NCBI GenBank assembly: GCA_017998575.1
Contig: JAGOCV010000202.1
Span: forward strand, 1 to 7,268
Length of the DNA: 7,268 bases
Direction: 5' to 3'
Source: Burkholderiaceae bacterium
GTDB taxonomy: Bacteria > Pseudomonadota > Gammaproteobacteria > Burkholderiales > Burkholderiaceae
In this document: in pieces, positions 1 through 5,684 of the stretch
How the letters are laid out: each line of letters opens with the position of its first letter
How positions within the stretch are numbered: the stretch's first letter is position 1
Notes under the pieces: generated by a model
Told to the model about the DNA's origin: nothing
Databases searched by the model: none
The model's input: only the letters and a program-made list of their open reading frames with translations
Program-made: the position numbers and the translations under genes

Positions 1-255
1 GGCCAGCACGACGCGGTCGCGTTTGCCGGATTTCGCGAACCAGCGGCCCAGGATGGTTTCGGACTCGCCGCCGCCGTGGCCGGGTACCCAGCGCGAATAC
101 ACGTCGGCGGTGTCGATGAAGTTGAAGCCGGCGTCGAGCCAGGCGTCGAGCAGCGAGAAGGATGTCGCCTCGTCCACCGTCCAGCCGAACACGTTGCCGC
201 CGAAGGCCAGCGGCGACACCTCGAGGCCCGAGCGGCCGAGTTCGCGGTATTGCAT
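1..255 (-). CDS. Aldo/keto reductase, N-terminal part (cut by window edge)
   Basis: NAD(P)H-dependent oxidoreductase of the aldo/keto reductase superfamily, expected to be a cytosolic TIM-barrel enzyme; the substrate cannot be told. Only the first 85 residues are present and the gene continues beyond position 1. The opening [20 protein letters not shown] is the classic first strand of the YajO/Tas/general-stress-protein-69-like branch. Residues 44-54 ([11 protein letters not shown]) carry the catalytic Asp48 and Tyr53; the catalytic Lys and His would lie outside the window. The motif [14 protein letters not shown] (59-72) is the usual segment after the tyrosine. The start is well supported: an AAAGGAG ribosome binding site sits 7 nt upstream. 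It lies 49 nt downstream of the second chromate transporter gene on the same strand, so cotranscription is plausible. The family is certain, the physiological role unknown. Confidence 0.93.
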   Translation of the reverse strand, partial: MQYRELGRSGLEVSPLAFGGNVFGWTVDEATSFSLLDAWLDAGFNFIDTADVYSRWVPGHGGGESETILGRWFAKSGKRDRVVLA

Positions 256-262
256 GCACAAG

Positions 263-269
263 CTCCTTT
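263..269 (-). promoter_or_regulatory. Ribosome binding site of the aldo/keto reductase gene
   Basis: Read on the minus strand this is AAAGGAG, 7 nt before the ATG at 255-253. It fixes the start codon and shows that this gene can be translated independently of the transporter genes upstream. Confidence 0.75.
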
Positions 270-304
270 GTCGTGGGATCGGGATGCGGCGGCGTCGGCC
301 CGCG

Positions 305-883
305 TCAGATCCAGCCGAGCGCCCCGAGCGCCGCGCCGGCGGCCAGCATCACCAGCAGGTGCAGCCGCGTGCGCCAGGCCAGCAGGGTCGTCACGCCCGT
401 CACCAGCCACAGCCGCCAGTGCGAAGCATCGTAGCGCGAGCCCGTGGCCAGCAGCCAGCCGGTGGCCACGAGCAGGGCGATCACCACAGGCTGCATGCCG
501 AGCTTGAACGCACGCACCGCGCGGCGATCGCGGTTGCGGTGGCCCCAGCGGCCCACTTGCCAGGCCAGCAACATCGTCGGCAGCAGCATGCCGGCCAGGG
601 CCAGCGCCATGCCGAGCGCGGCGGCGGGCAGGCCGCCCGCGTTCAGTCCCACGTTCCAGCCCATCAGACCGACGAAGAGGATATTGGGGCCGGGCGCAGC
701 CTGGGCGATGGCAATCGATGCGTTGAATTGCGGGTCGCTCAGCCATTGGCGCTGGTCCACCAGAAAGCGGTGCATGTCGGGCGCCGTGGTGATCGCGCCG
801 CCCACGGCCAGCAGCGAGAGCGAGAGGAAATGACCGAGCAGGCCCAGCCAGTCGGCCGGAGAGAACGACAGCACGGGCGTCAT
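305..883 (-). CDS. chrA: Chromate transporter (CHR family), second half-size subunit
   Basis: A 192-residue inner-membrane protein of the short-chain CHR family. Such proteins work in pairs and export chromate in characterised cases; many homologues have untested substrates. The conserved CHR start appears as [20 protein letters not shown] (24-43), followed by [17 protein letters not shown] (60-76) with the PGPN signature at 64-67. Hydrophobic segments at about 85-108, 130-147, 157-170 and 174-192 fit five to six membrane spans. The reading frame is open further upstream to 982, but the ATG at 883-881 is preferred: it overlaps the stop of the preceding chrA gene as ATGA, and the protein then begins just before the conserved domain. 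There is no obvious Shine-Dalgarno sequence, so translation is probably coupled. The two halves likely form an antiparallel heterodimer, as inferred for other short-chain CHR pairs. Confidence 0.88.
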   Translation of the reverse strand: MTPVLSFSPADWLGLLGHFLSLSLLAVGGAITTAPDMHRFLVDQRQWLSDPQFNASIAIAQAAPGPNILFVGLMGWNVGLNAGGLPAAALGMALALAGMLLPTMLLAWQVGRWGHRNRDRRAVRAFKLGMQPVVIALLVATGWLLATGSRYDASHWRLWLVTGVTTLLAWRTRLHLLVMLAAGAALGALGWI

Positions 884-1482
884 GGCACCAGCCGCCGCCA
901 GGTCAGCACGCACGACACGCAGCCCAGACCGGCGAGTACGAAGAACAGCGGCCAGCGCAGCAGCCCCACCGCCACGAAGCACGTGAGCGAAAATCCCAGG
1001 CAGGCGGGCCAGCCCAGCGGATGCTGGCGCAGCGCGACGGCGAGCCGCAGGCCCGTGGCGACGATCAGGCCCGCCGCCACCGCACCCATGCCGCGCAACG
1101 CGCCGCCGACAGCGGCCACGTCCGAGAACCGGTTGTAGAAGAGCGCCAGCGCCACGACGATGGCCAGCGGTGCCATCACCATGCCGGCGTAGGCGGCGAT
1201 CGCGCCGCGCAGGCCGAAGTGGCGGTCGCCCAGCATCAGGGCCAGGTTCATCACATTGGGGCCGGGCAGGATCTGCACCACGGCCCAGTCCTCCAGGAAC
1301 TGCTCTCGCGTGAGCCAGCGGCGTCGCTCCACCAGTTCCCGCTGCACGATGGCAATGACGCCGCCGAAGCCCTGCAGCGCCAACTGGGTGAACGCGGTGA
1401 AAAGCTGGAACGGAGAGGAGGGCGCGGCGGGCGCACCGTCCACACCCGGCGGCGCGGCGGGTGCAGGTGGCGTGGACTTCAT
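880..1482 (-). CDS. chrA: Chromate transporter (CHR family), first half-size subunit
   Basis: A 200-residue inner-membrane protein, one CHR domain long. After a Pro/Ala-rich cytoplasmic leader (residues 3-23) comes the family signature LALQGFGGVIAIVQRELVER (34-53), with GFGG at 38-41, then WAVVQILPGPNVMNLALMLG (66-85), with PGPN at 73-76. Further hydrophobic segments lie at about 94-116, 123-150, 156-174 and 177-194. It is a diverged paralogue of the next gene, with which it shares the xxGG and PGPN positions, so the pair corresponds to the two halves of a full-length ChrA. Its stop overlaps the partner's start as ATGA. An in-frame TAA four codons upstream rules out a longer form. No Shine-Dalgarno sequence is visible; a GATAAT box lies 8 nt before the ATG. 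Chromate export is the family assignment; the actual substrate is not shown here, and no chrB-type regulator is in the window. Confidence 0.9.
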   Translation of the reverse strand: MKSTPPAPAAPPGVDGAPAAPSSPFQLFTAFTQLALQGFGGVIAIVQRELVERRRWLTREQFLEDWAVVQILPGPNVMNLALMLGDRHFGLRGAIAAYAGMVMAPLAIVVALALFYNRFSDVAAVGGALRGMGAVAAGLIVATGLRLAVALRQHPLGWPACLGFSLTCFVAVGLLRWPLFFVLAGLGCVSCVLTWRRLVP

Positions 1483-1490
1483 GGCAGCTG

Positions 1491-1496
1491 ATTATC
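1491..1496 (-). promoter_or_regulatory. Possible -10 box before the first chrA gene
   Basis: On the minus strand this reads GATAAT, one mismatch from TATAAT, in otherwise GC-rich DNA, and lies 8 nt before the ATG at 1482. Used as a -10 box it would place the transcript start within a few bases of the start codon, giving a nearly leaderless mRNA. That fits the missing Shine-Dalgarno sequence. No convincing -35 hexamer is visible 16-18 nt further upstream, so this rests on the -10 match alone. Confidence 0.3.
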
Positions 1497-1534
1497 CGGC
1501 GTGCCTGCGTGGCCTGCCTGCGCCGCCGCCTCGT

Positions 1535-1945
1535 TCAGCTCAGGTGGTCGCCGCTGGCTTCAGGCTGGAACGGCACGGCCTCCACGCGCACGCGGTGGCG
1601 GATGCCCTGCGGCGTGGTCCAGCTCGTCTCGGCGCCCGCGCGCAGGCCCAGCAGGCCCGTGCCCACGGGCGACAGCACGGAGATGCGGCCGTCGGCCGGC
1701 GCGGCCTCGGCGGGATAGCACAGCGTGAGTTGCTGGCGCGCACCCGAGTCGAGGTCGACGATCTCGACGCGCGAGCGCATGGTGACGAGGTCGGAGGGCG
1801 CCTCGCGCGGATCGACGAGGTCGGCCTGTTCGAGCGCGTCGGCCAGAGCGTCGGGCAGGATGCCGGGCGCCAGACGCATGAGGCGCGCGTGATCGAGTTC
1901 GGTGAGCGTGCGGAAGCTGTCCGCAAAAGAGGAAGAGGTCTGCAT
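1535..1945 (-). CDS. rnk: Rnk-like nucleoside diphosphate kinase regulator / GreA-GreB C-terminal fold protein
   Basis: A 136-residue cytosolic protein, the same length as E. coli Rnk, which binds RNA polymerase and was named for its effect on nucleoside diphosphate kinase. The N-terminal part (LTELDHARLMRL, 14-25) matches the start of the short Rnk coiled coil. The C-terminal part, about 50-128, is the GreA/GreB FKBP-like domain, with VTMRSRVEIVDLDSG (54-68), LCYPAEA (75-81) and the diagnostic ISVLSPVGTGLLGLRAG (88-104). The short N-terminal arm lacks the long Gre coiled coil with its acidic tip, so transcript cleavage activity is not expected. The frame is open back to 2011, but the ATG at 1945-1943 has GGAG 7 nt upstream and gives the family length. 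It lies 52 nt upstream of the chromate transporter genes on the same strand and may share their transcript. Confidence 0.88.
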   Translation of the reverse strand: MQTSSSFADSFRTLTELDHARLMRLAPGILPDALADALEQADLVDPREAPSDLVTMRSRVEIVDLDSGARQQLTLCYPAEAAPADGRISVLSPVGTGLLGLRAGAETSWTTPQGIRHRVRVEAVPFQPEASGDHLS

Positions 1946-1952
1946 GCTGGGG

Positions 1953-1956
1953 CTCC
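1953..1956 (-). promoter_or_regulatory. Ribosome binding site of rnk
   Basis: The minus strand reads GGAG followed by 7 nt and the ATG at 1945. It selects this start over the in-frame upstream ATG at 2011, which would add 22 residues unlike the family. Confidence 0.65.
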
Positions 1957-2133
1957 AGGAAGGCGTGGTGAGCACGCGGCCAGTCGTCGGGCGGTGCGGG
2001 CGTTCAGCCACGGGTGCGCGGAAGGTGCGGGGCCCGGCGATGCGTCAGGAGATGCGCGGAAGGGGGGGGAGAAGATCGCCGGGCTCAGGAATGCGGGGCC
2101 GTCTGCGTCTCTCGTGCCGACGCGGCCATCCGC

Positions 2134-2147
2134 GCGCCTGCAGGCGC
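2134..2147. repeat. Perfect 14-nt palindrome
   Basis: GCGCCTGCAGGCGC is its own reverse complement. It is followed four bases later by a second perfect palindrome, GCGGCGCCGC, at 2152-2161. They sit mid-way between two divergent genes, where a dimeric regulator could bind, but GC-rich palindromes also arise easily in DNA of this composition. Confidence 0.5.
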
Positions 2148-2197
2148 AGGCGCGGCGCCGCCCGGCTGCAGCGGGTGCAGCATGCGGGGCAGACAGT

Positions 2198-2204
2198 GGG
2201 AGGA
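2198..2204 (+). promoter_or_regulatory. Shine-Dalgarno-like GGGAGGA before a small ORF
   Basis: GGGAGGA lies 10 nt before the ATG at 2215. It matches the anti-Shine-Dalgarno sequence well and is the main reason to consider the small ORF at 2215-2340. Confidence 0.3.
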
Positions 2205-2214
2205 TGGCGCGGTC

Positions 2215-2340
2215 ATGTCGGGGCCATTGTCGCCCAGGCGTGCAGTCGCGGCAAACCGCGCCGTGCCTGTCCCACCTGGGGGGCAGGACTCTGCGGCAAG
2301 GGGCGTTCAGGTGAAGGGCGCCGCTATCATGCGGCGATGA
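2215..2340 (+). CDS. Possible 41-residue small ORF overlapping the permease start
   Basis: A candidate only. From the ATG at 2215 the frame encodes 41 residues, beginning MSGPLSPRRAVAANRA and ending KGAAIMRR, rich in Ala, Arg, Pro and Gly and without a domain, signal peptide or membrane segment. Two points favour translation: GGGAGGA 10 nt upstream, and a TGA stop (2338-2340) that overlaps the permease ATG (2337-2339) as ATGA, the same junction used elsewhere in this window. The permease has no Shine-Dalgarno sequence of its own close by, so ribosomes ending here could start it. Against it: the composition resembles noncoding GC-rich DNA, and the frame is open much further upstream, as expected by chance. 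It could be a leader peptide or nothing. Confidence 0.22.
   Translation: MSGPLSPRRAVAANRAVPVPPGGQDSAARGVQVKGAAIMRR
2266..2287 (+). repeat. Hairpin upstream of the permease gene
   Basis: CCTGTCCC at 2266-2273 pairs with GGGGCAGG at 2280-2287, an 8-bp stem with one G-U pair and a 6-nt loop. No T-run follows, so it is not a classical terminator. It lies about 40 nt before the TATCAT box and inside the candidate small ORF. Confidence 0.4.
2325..2330 (+). promoter_or_regulatory. Possible -10 box of the MlaE-like operon
   Basis: TATCAT differs from TATAAT at one position and ends 6 nt before the permease ATG at 2337. If used, transcription would start at or beside the ATG, giving a leaderless mRNA. 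No good -35 hexamer is seen at the usual distance. This reading is incompatible with translation through the small ORF at 2215-2340 from the same transcript. Confidence 0.3.
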
Positions 2341-3179
2341 TTCCGGTGCAGCCCATCGATCGCGCGGCCGAGGGTGCCCTGCGCGGCGCCGTGCGGTGGC
2401 TCGCCAGCTGGTGGCGCATCGTCTACCTGGCCGCGATGGTGATGGTGCTGGTCGCCAGCCCTTCGAGCTGGCGGCGCGAGGGCCGGCATGCCATGGCGCT
2501 GCACGCCTGGACGGGCATCGCGCCGCTGCTGCCGTGGTTCACGATGCTGGCCGCGCTCGTCAGCCTCGTCATCATCCGCATCGTCGTAGCGACGGCACAG
2601 AGCTATGGTCTCTCCCAGTTCGCGCTGGAGGCGGTGGTGCGCGTGCTGGTGCTGGAGCTGTTGCCGCTGGCCGCGCCCGTCTTCGTGGCGCTGCGCTACG
2701 GCATCCCGGCGGCCGACGAGGTGTTCGCACGTCACCGGCGCGAGGCCCGCCGGGTGTCGCAGCAGGTACGTTCGGCCGATTCACCGTCGGTGGATGACCA
2801 GCTGCCCGCCCTCGTCACGGTGGCGGGCGACTTCATGCCGCGTGCCGTGGCTGGCGTGTTCGGCTGCCTGTTGCTGGTGGCGGTGAGCTGCGTGGTGTCG
2901 CTGGTGCTGGCGTATTTCACGGTGTATGGCTTCGTGCTGTCCGGTCTGCCCGAGTACACGCGGCGCGTGGGTCAGGTGTTCGACGGCGGCGTGAGCCTGA
3001 TCTTCGCGCTCAAGACGCTTTTTTTCAGTCTCGCGGTGTCGCTGATTCCGCTCACGTCGGCGCTGTACGATGCCTCGTCGCGTGCCAGCCGCAGCAGCGT
3101 CGAGCTGCATGGTCTGGTGCGCGTGTTCGCCATCATCCTGCTGATCGAGGTGGCTTCCCTCGTTGGCAACTACTACTAG
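2337..3179 (+). CDS. MlaE-like ABC transporter permease (divergent)
   Basis: A 280-residue inner-membrane protein that I assign to the MlaE/YrbE permease family, which moves phospholipids or other lipids together with an MCE-domain protein and an ATPase. Residues 16-40 include an amphipathic start (RGAVRWLASWWRIVY) and a first hydrophobic segment. Further segments lie at about 61-86, 99-120, 168-203, 217-243 and 259-277. The stretch VLVLELLPLAAPVFVALRYG (104-123) aligns by eye with the family's conserved RElgPvltallvaGR segment, but the following coupling region (about 124-160: AADEVFARHRREARRVSQ and on) departs strongly from the usual AAELG-type consensus and is highly charged. The ATG at 2337 is the only nearby in-frame start. 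The downstream gene encodes an MCE protein, which supports the assignment. No ATPase gene is present in the window. A T7 run at 3019-3025 breaks the GC-rich codon pattern. Confidence 0.75.
   Translation: MIPVQPIDRAAEGALRGAVRWLASWWRIVYLAAMVMVLVASPSSWRREGRHAMALHAWTGIAPLLPWFTMLAALVSLVIIRIVVATAQSYGLSQFALEAVVRVLVLELLPLAAPVFVALRYGIPAADEVFARHRREARRVSQQVRSADSPSVDDQLPALVTVAGDFMPRAVAGVFGCLLLVAVSCVVSLVLAYFTVYGFVLSGLPEYTRRVGQVFDGGVSLIFALKTLFFSLAVSLIPLTSALYDASSRASRSSVELHGLVRVFAIILLIEVASLVGNYY
3147..3152 (+). promoter_or_regulatory. Ribosome binding site favouring a TTG start for the MCE gene
   Basis: GAGGTG, a six-base match to the anti-Shine-Dalgarno sequence, lies 10 nt before the TTG at 3163. The competing GTG at 3184 has no such sequence in its preceding 20 nt. 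Confidence 0.45.
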
Positions 3180-4170
3180 ACACGTGACCGAACCCCGCGA
3201 AACAGACGCCGCGCCCCAGCCGGTGCGCAACCTCGAGTTCAAGGCCGGCCTGCTGCTTGTGCTGCTGCTCGTGCTGATGGCCGGCTCGGTGCTCTACCTC
3301 ATGTACGCGCGCGGTGCCTTCGAACGCACGAAGCAGCTCACGCTGGTGTCCGAGGATTCGGAAGGCGTCGTGGTGGGCATGGATCTCACCTTCTCGGGCT
3401 TCCCGATCGGCCGCGTGCGCCGGATCGAACTGGCCGACGAGGGCAATGCGCACATCGTCATCGATGTCGCCACCAAGGACTGGCGCTGGCTGCGGCAGTC
3501 GAGCGTGTTCACGCTCGAAAAAGGCCTGGTGGGCGCGGCGCGCATCCGCGCTTTCACCGGCATGCTCAATGACACCGAGCTGGAAGAGGGCGCCGTGCGC
3601 CCCGTGCTGCGCGGCGACCTGACGGCAGAGATTCCGCGCCTGATGGGCACGCTGCGCGATCTGGCGCAGAACCTCGCCACCATGACCTCGGGCGACTCGG
3701 CGCTGGCGGCCAGCCTGGGCAATGTGCAGGCTGTCACCGAGCGGCTGGCCGGGCCTTCCGGCGGCCTGGGGGTGCTGATGGGCGGTGACGAGCAGTCGCG
3801 CAAGCTTCTCACGGTGCTCGACAACACCAACGCGCTGCTGCTGCGCATGGACCAGCTGGCCGCGCGCACCGACACGCTCATGGGCCGTGCGGACCAGCAG
3901 GTGTTCGGACCGGATGGCGTGATGAAGGACGTGCGCGCCGCCGTGGCGCAGCTCGAAGGCGTGCTGGCCGACACGCGCGCGAGCCTTCGCAAGGTCGACG
4001 CCGTGCTGGCCGAGGCCCAGGCCGTGGGCGCGAACGCGCGCGAGGCCACGGCCGACCTGGGCCAGCTGCGCGGCGAGGTCGAGAGCAGCCTGCGCAAGGT
4101 CGATGGCCTCATCAACGAGATCAACCGCAAATGGCCGTTCAAGCGAGACACGGAGGTGAAGTTGCCATGA
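3163..4170 (+). CDS. MCE/MlaD-family periplasmic substrate-binding protein
   Basis: A 335-residue protein anchored in the inner membrane, with its bulk in the periplasm. MCE proteins form hexameric rings or tubes that carry lipids between membranes. A cytoplasmic leader is followed by one membrane span (about 29-48, LLLVLLLVLMAGSVLYLMYA) and an MCE domain (about 57-150) with the typical GVVVGMDLTFSGFPIGRVRRI (68-88). The rest, about 155-320, is predicted helical. SLRKVD occurs at 274-279 and 309-314, exactly 35 residues or five heptads apart, which suggests a coiled coil. The TTG start at 3163 overlaps the permease by 17 nt and has GAGGTG upstream. A GTG at 3184, seven codons later and just after the permease stop, is the alternative. 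The gene ends as ATGA with the lipoprotein gene. The transported lipid is unknown. Confidence 0.88.
   Translation: MATTTRHVTEPRETDAAPQPVRNLEFKAGLLLVLLLVLMAGSVLYLMYARGAFERTKQLTLVSEDSEGVVVGMDLTFSGFPIGRVRRIELADEGNAHIVIDVATKDWRWLRQSSVFTLEKGLVGAARIRAFTGMLNDTELEEGAVRPVLRGDLTAEIPRLMGTLRDLAQNLATMTSGDSALAASLGNVQAVTERLAGPSGGLGVLMGGDEQSRKLLTVLDNTNALLLRMDQLAARTDTLMGRADQQVFGPDGVMKDVRAAVAQLEGVLADTRASLRKVDAVLAEAQAVGANAREATADLGQLRGEVESSLRKVDGLINEINRKWPFKRDTEVKLP
4152..4159 (+). promoter_or_regulatory. Strong ribosome binding site of the lipoprotein gene
   Basis: GGAGGTGA is a full match to the anti-Shine-Dalgarno core and lies 7 nt before the ATG at 4167. It fixes that start and suggests the lipoprotein is made at a high rate relative to its upstream partners. 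Confidence 0.8.
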
Positions 4171-4826
4171 CGACCCCTCGCATGCCCGCCCTGCCGGCCG
4201 TTGTGCTCGCCTTCGCGCTGGCGTTGGCGGGATGCTCGTCGTCCGCGCCGACGCCCGAGTGGCAGATGAATGCGAAGAGCGCGCTCGACCGCGCCACGGC
4301 CGCCTGGCTCGAAGGCAACAGCCGCGTGGCCGATGCCGAGTTCGCCCGTGCCCGCGCCGAGGCTGCGCGCACCGGGCGGGTGGAACTGGTGGCGCGCATC
4401 GAGCTCACCCGCTGTGCAGCGCGCGTGGCCGCGCTCGATCTGGCGGCCTGCACGGGCTTCGAGTCCCTGCGCGCCGATGCCCCGGCTGCCGAGCGGGCCT
4501 ACGCAGACTATCTGGCCGGCCGGGTCGATGGTGCAGGCATCGCGTTGCTGCCCGCGCAGCATCGCGCCGTGGCCGCCGGTGGCCAGGCAGCGGTCGCGGC
4601 CGTCGAGGATCCGCTGGCGAGGCTGGTGGCGGCCGGCGTGATGTTCGCGCGTGGCGAGGCGTCGCCCGCCACGGTGGAGCTGGCCGTCGATACGGCATCG
4701 GCTCAGGGCTGGCGGCGCGCGCTGCTGGCCTGGCTGGGTGTGCAGGCCCGGCTGGCCGATCAGGCTGGCGATGCGCAGGCGGCCGAGCGTGTGCGTCGGC
4801 GCATCGCCCTGGTCGAAGGCCGCTGA
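4167..4826 (+). CDS. Lipoprotein of the MlaE/MlaD-like operon, family not recognised
   Basis: A 219-residue predicted lipoprotein. The signal peptide ([20 protein letters not shown]) ends in the lipobox LAGC with Cys23 as the lipidated residue. Ser at +2 rather than Asp predicts export to the outer membrane by the Lol system. The mature part is Ala/Arg-rich and appears wholly helical, with TPR-like spacing in [21 protein letters not shown] (46-66), [12 protein letters not shown] (108-119) and [18 protein letters not shown] (195-212); no TPR match is claimed. Two further cysteines, Cys83 and Cys95, could form a disulfide in the periplasm. It shares no motif I recognise with MlaA, MlaC or PqiC. 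Its start overlaps the stop of the MCE gene as ATGA, so translation is likely coupled. It may connect the MCE protein to the outer membrane; that is inference from position only. Confidence 0.82.
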   Translation: MTTPRMPALPAVVLAFALALAGCSSSAPTPEWQMNAKSALDRATAAWLEGNSRVADAEFARARAEAARTGRVELVARIELTRCAARVAALDLAACTGFESLRADAPAAERAYADYLAGRVDGAGIALLPAQHRAVAAGGQAAVAAVEDPLARLVAAGVMFARGEASPATVELAVDTASAQGWRRALLAWLGVQARLADQAGDAQAAERVRRRIALVEGR

Positions 4827-4851
4827 GGGGGCGCTTCGTGGTGGCCTCGAC
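4812..4851 (+). terminator. Imperfect hairpin over the end of the lipoprotein gene
   Basis: GTCGAAGGCC (4812-4821) can pair with GGCCTCGAC (4843-4851) as a 9-bp stem with one bulged A and a 21-nt loop that contains the stop codon. No U-tract follows, so an intrinsic terminator is doubtful; it might stabilise a 3' end or be chance. Confidence 0.2.
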
Positions 4852-4937
4852 GTCGTGCGGGCAGAAGAGGGTGCCGTCGCCCGATCGGCGCGGAGCCGCT
4901 GTTACGCTTTGTGAAGGACTGCGCCTACAAGCGCCGC

Positions 4938-4943
4938 TATGGT
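4938..4943 (+). promoter_or_regulatory. Weak -10-like box before the GAF gene
   Basis: TATGGT in the context CGCTATGGTGCG resembles the CGCTATCATGCG at 2322-2333, which suggests a shared promoter style. Only the first, second and last positions of TATAAT match fully, and no -35 element is at the right distance. A start here would give a 5' leader of about 65 nt that contains the 10-bp repeats. Confidence 0.2.
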
Positions 4944-4960
4944 GCGTGGGCGCGCGCAAG

Positions 4961-4990
4961 CCGGAGTGCGCCGGTGTGCGCCGGTGTGCA
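4961..4990 (+). repeat. Three tandem 10-bp repeats upstream of the GAF gene
   Basis: The units are CCGGAGTGCG, CCGGTGTGCG and CCGGTGTGCA: three back-to-back copies with one substitution each in the first and last. The 10-bp period is close to one helical turn. The array ends 26 nt before the GAF start codon. Confidence 0.75.
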
Positions 4991-5016
4991 TGCCATTGAA
5001 AGGACCTGCTGTTCCC

Positions 5017-5619
5017 ATGCTCCATGATCGCGACTACGAACCCGAAGACCTGCAAGTCAAAGTGTCCGAATTGCTCGTCGCCACCTCCGACGGATCGGAC
5101 AGCGCCATCGAGCAGGCCGTGCCCGAGGTACTCCAGCTGCTGCGCGAGCGCATGAAGATGGATGTGGTCTTCGTCTCCGAATTCGTCGACGGGCAGCGTG
5201 TCTTCCGCCATGTGCCGCCCGGCCAGACCACGCTGCCCGTGGGCGGTGGCGATCCGCTGGAAGAATCCTGGTGCCAGCGCGTGGTGGATGGTCGGGTGCC
5301 CGAGCTGGTCCGGGATGCAGCGACGCATCCGGCGACCCGGTCGCTGGCGCGCGCCATACCAATTGGCACCCACCTGAGCACGCCCATCGTGATGGAAGAC
5401 GGCCAGATCTATGGCACGCTGTGCTGCTTCAGCCACGGCGTGAACCCCACGACCAGCGAGCGCGACCTGCAGAACCTGCGCTACACCGCGCAGCTCACGG
5501 CCCGCAAGATCGAGCGCGACCGCGCGGCCAAGCGCGCGGCGGACGCGCAGAAGCCCACCACCCGGCCCCAACCCAAAGACGTGCCGGACTGGCGTCTGCA
5601 GGGCAACACGCGTTTCTGA
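5017..5619 (+). CDS. Stand-alone GAF-domain protein
   Basis: A 200-residue cytosolic protein that is essentially one GAF domain (about 12-168), a small-molecule or redox/light sensing fold. Landmarks are [19 protein letters not shown] (48-66), [19 protein letters not shown] (83-101), [20 protein letters not shown] (114-133) and LCCFSHGV (135-142). These resemble the GAF domains found before EAL/GGDEF modules or in stand-alone regulators, but no output domain follows; the tail (170-200) is charged and then Pro-rich. Cys86, Cys136 and Cys137 could bind a ligand, but that is conjecture. The ATG at 5017 is chosen because the protein then begins just before the domain, with AGGA 12 nt upstream. 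An in-frame ATG at 4990 would add nine residues. It sits 190 nt after the lipoprotein gene and so probably has its own promoter. The ligand and partner are unknown. Confidence 0.85.
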   Translation: MLHDRDYEPEDLQVKVSELLVATSDGSDSAIEQAVPEVLQLLRERMKMDVVFVSEFVDGQRVFRHVPPGQTTLPVGGGDPLEESWCQRVVDGRVPELVRDAATHPATRSLARAIPIGTHLSTPIVMEDGQIYGTLCCFSHGVNPTTSERDLQNLRYTAQLTARKIERDRAAKRAADAQKPTTRPQPKDVPDWRLQGNTRF

Positions 5620-5684
5620 GGCCCGTGCCCGGCCCGGCCAGGCTTCCCAAGCCCCCACCCCGGGCGCGGGAGAGGGCCGCCGCG

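Larger units (their letters stand above)
1946..2336. other. Divergent intergenic region between rnk and the MlaE-like operon
   Basis: About 390 nt without a recognisable gene, presumably holding the promoters for rnk (leftward) and for the permease operon (rightward). It contains a run of eight G at 2062-2069, a perfect 14-nt palindrome at 2134-2147, a 10-nt palindrome at 2152-2161, a hairpin at 2266-2287, a TATCAT box at 2325-2330 and a candidate 41-codon ORF at 2215-2340. The frame of the permease stays open leftward to 1902, but that extension would be an arginine- and glycine-rich translation overlapping rnk and is not believed. I find no clear promoter for rnk. Confidence 0.6.

Noticed and set aside
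23..1138. A 371-codon plus-strand frame over the reductase and chromate transporter genes
   Set aside because: It is a shadow: Gln/Arg/His-rich translation opposite genes with clear CHR and aldo/keto reductase signatures.
2062..2069. A run of eight G as a phase-variation tract
   Set aside because: It lies in noncoding DNA at no clear promoter spacer, so no switching mechanism can be proposed.
1902..2336. A 145-residue N-terminal extension of the permease
   Set aside because: It overlaps rnk on the other strand, is Arg/Gly-rich and unlike a membrane protein; the permease fold starts after the ATG at 2337.
3294..4562. A 422-codon minus-strand frame
   Set aside because: It lies antisense to the MCE and lipoprotein genes and has Ser/Arg-rich translation with no motif.
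5355..5370. CCAATTGG palindrome as a regulatory site
   Set aside because: It is inside the GAF coding sequence and encodes the conserved IPIG motif.
5620..5684. Intrinsic terminator after the GAF gene
   Set aside because: The GC-rich stretch has no clean stem followed by a T-run.
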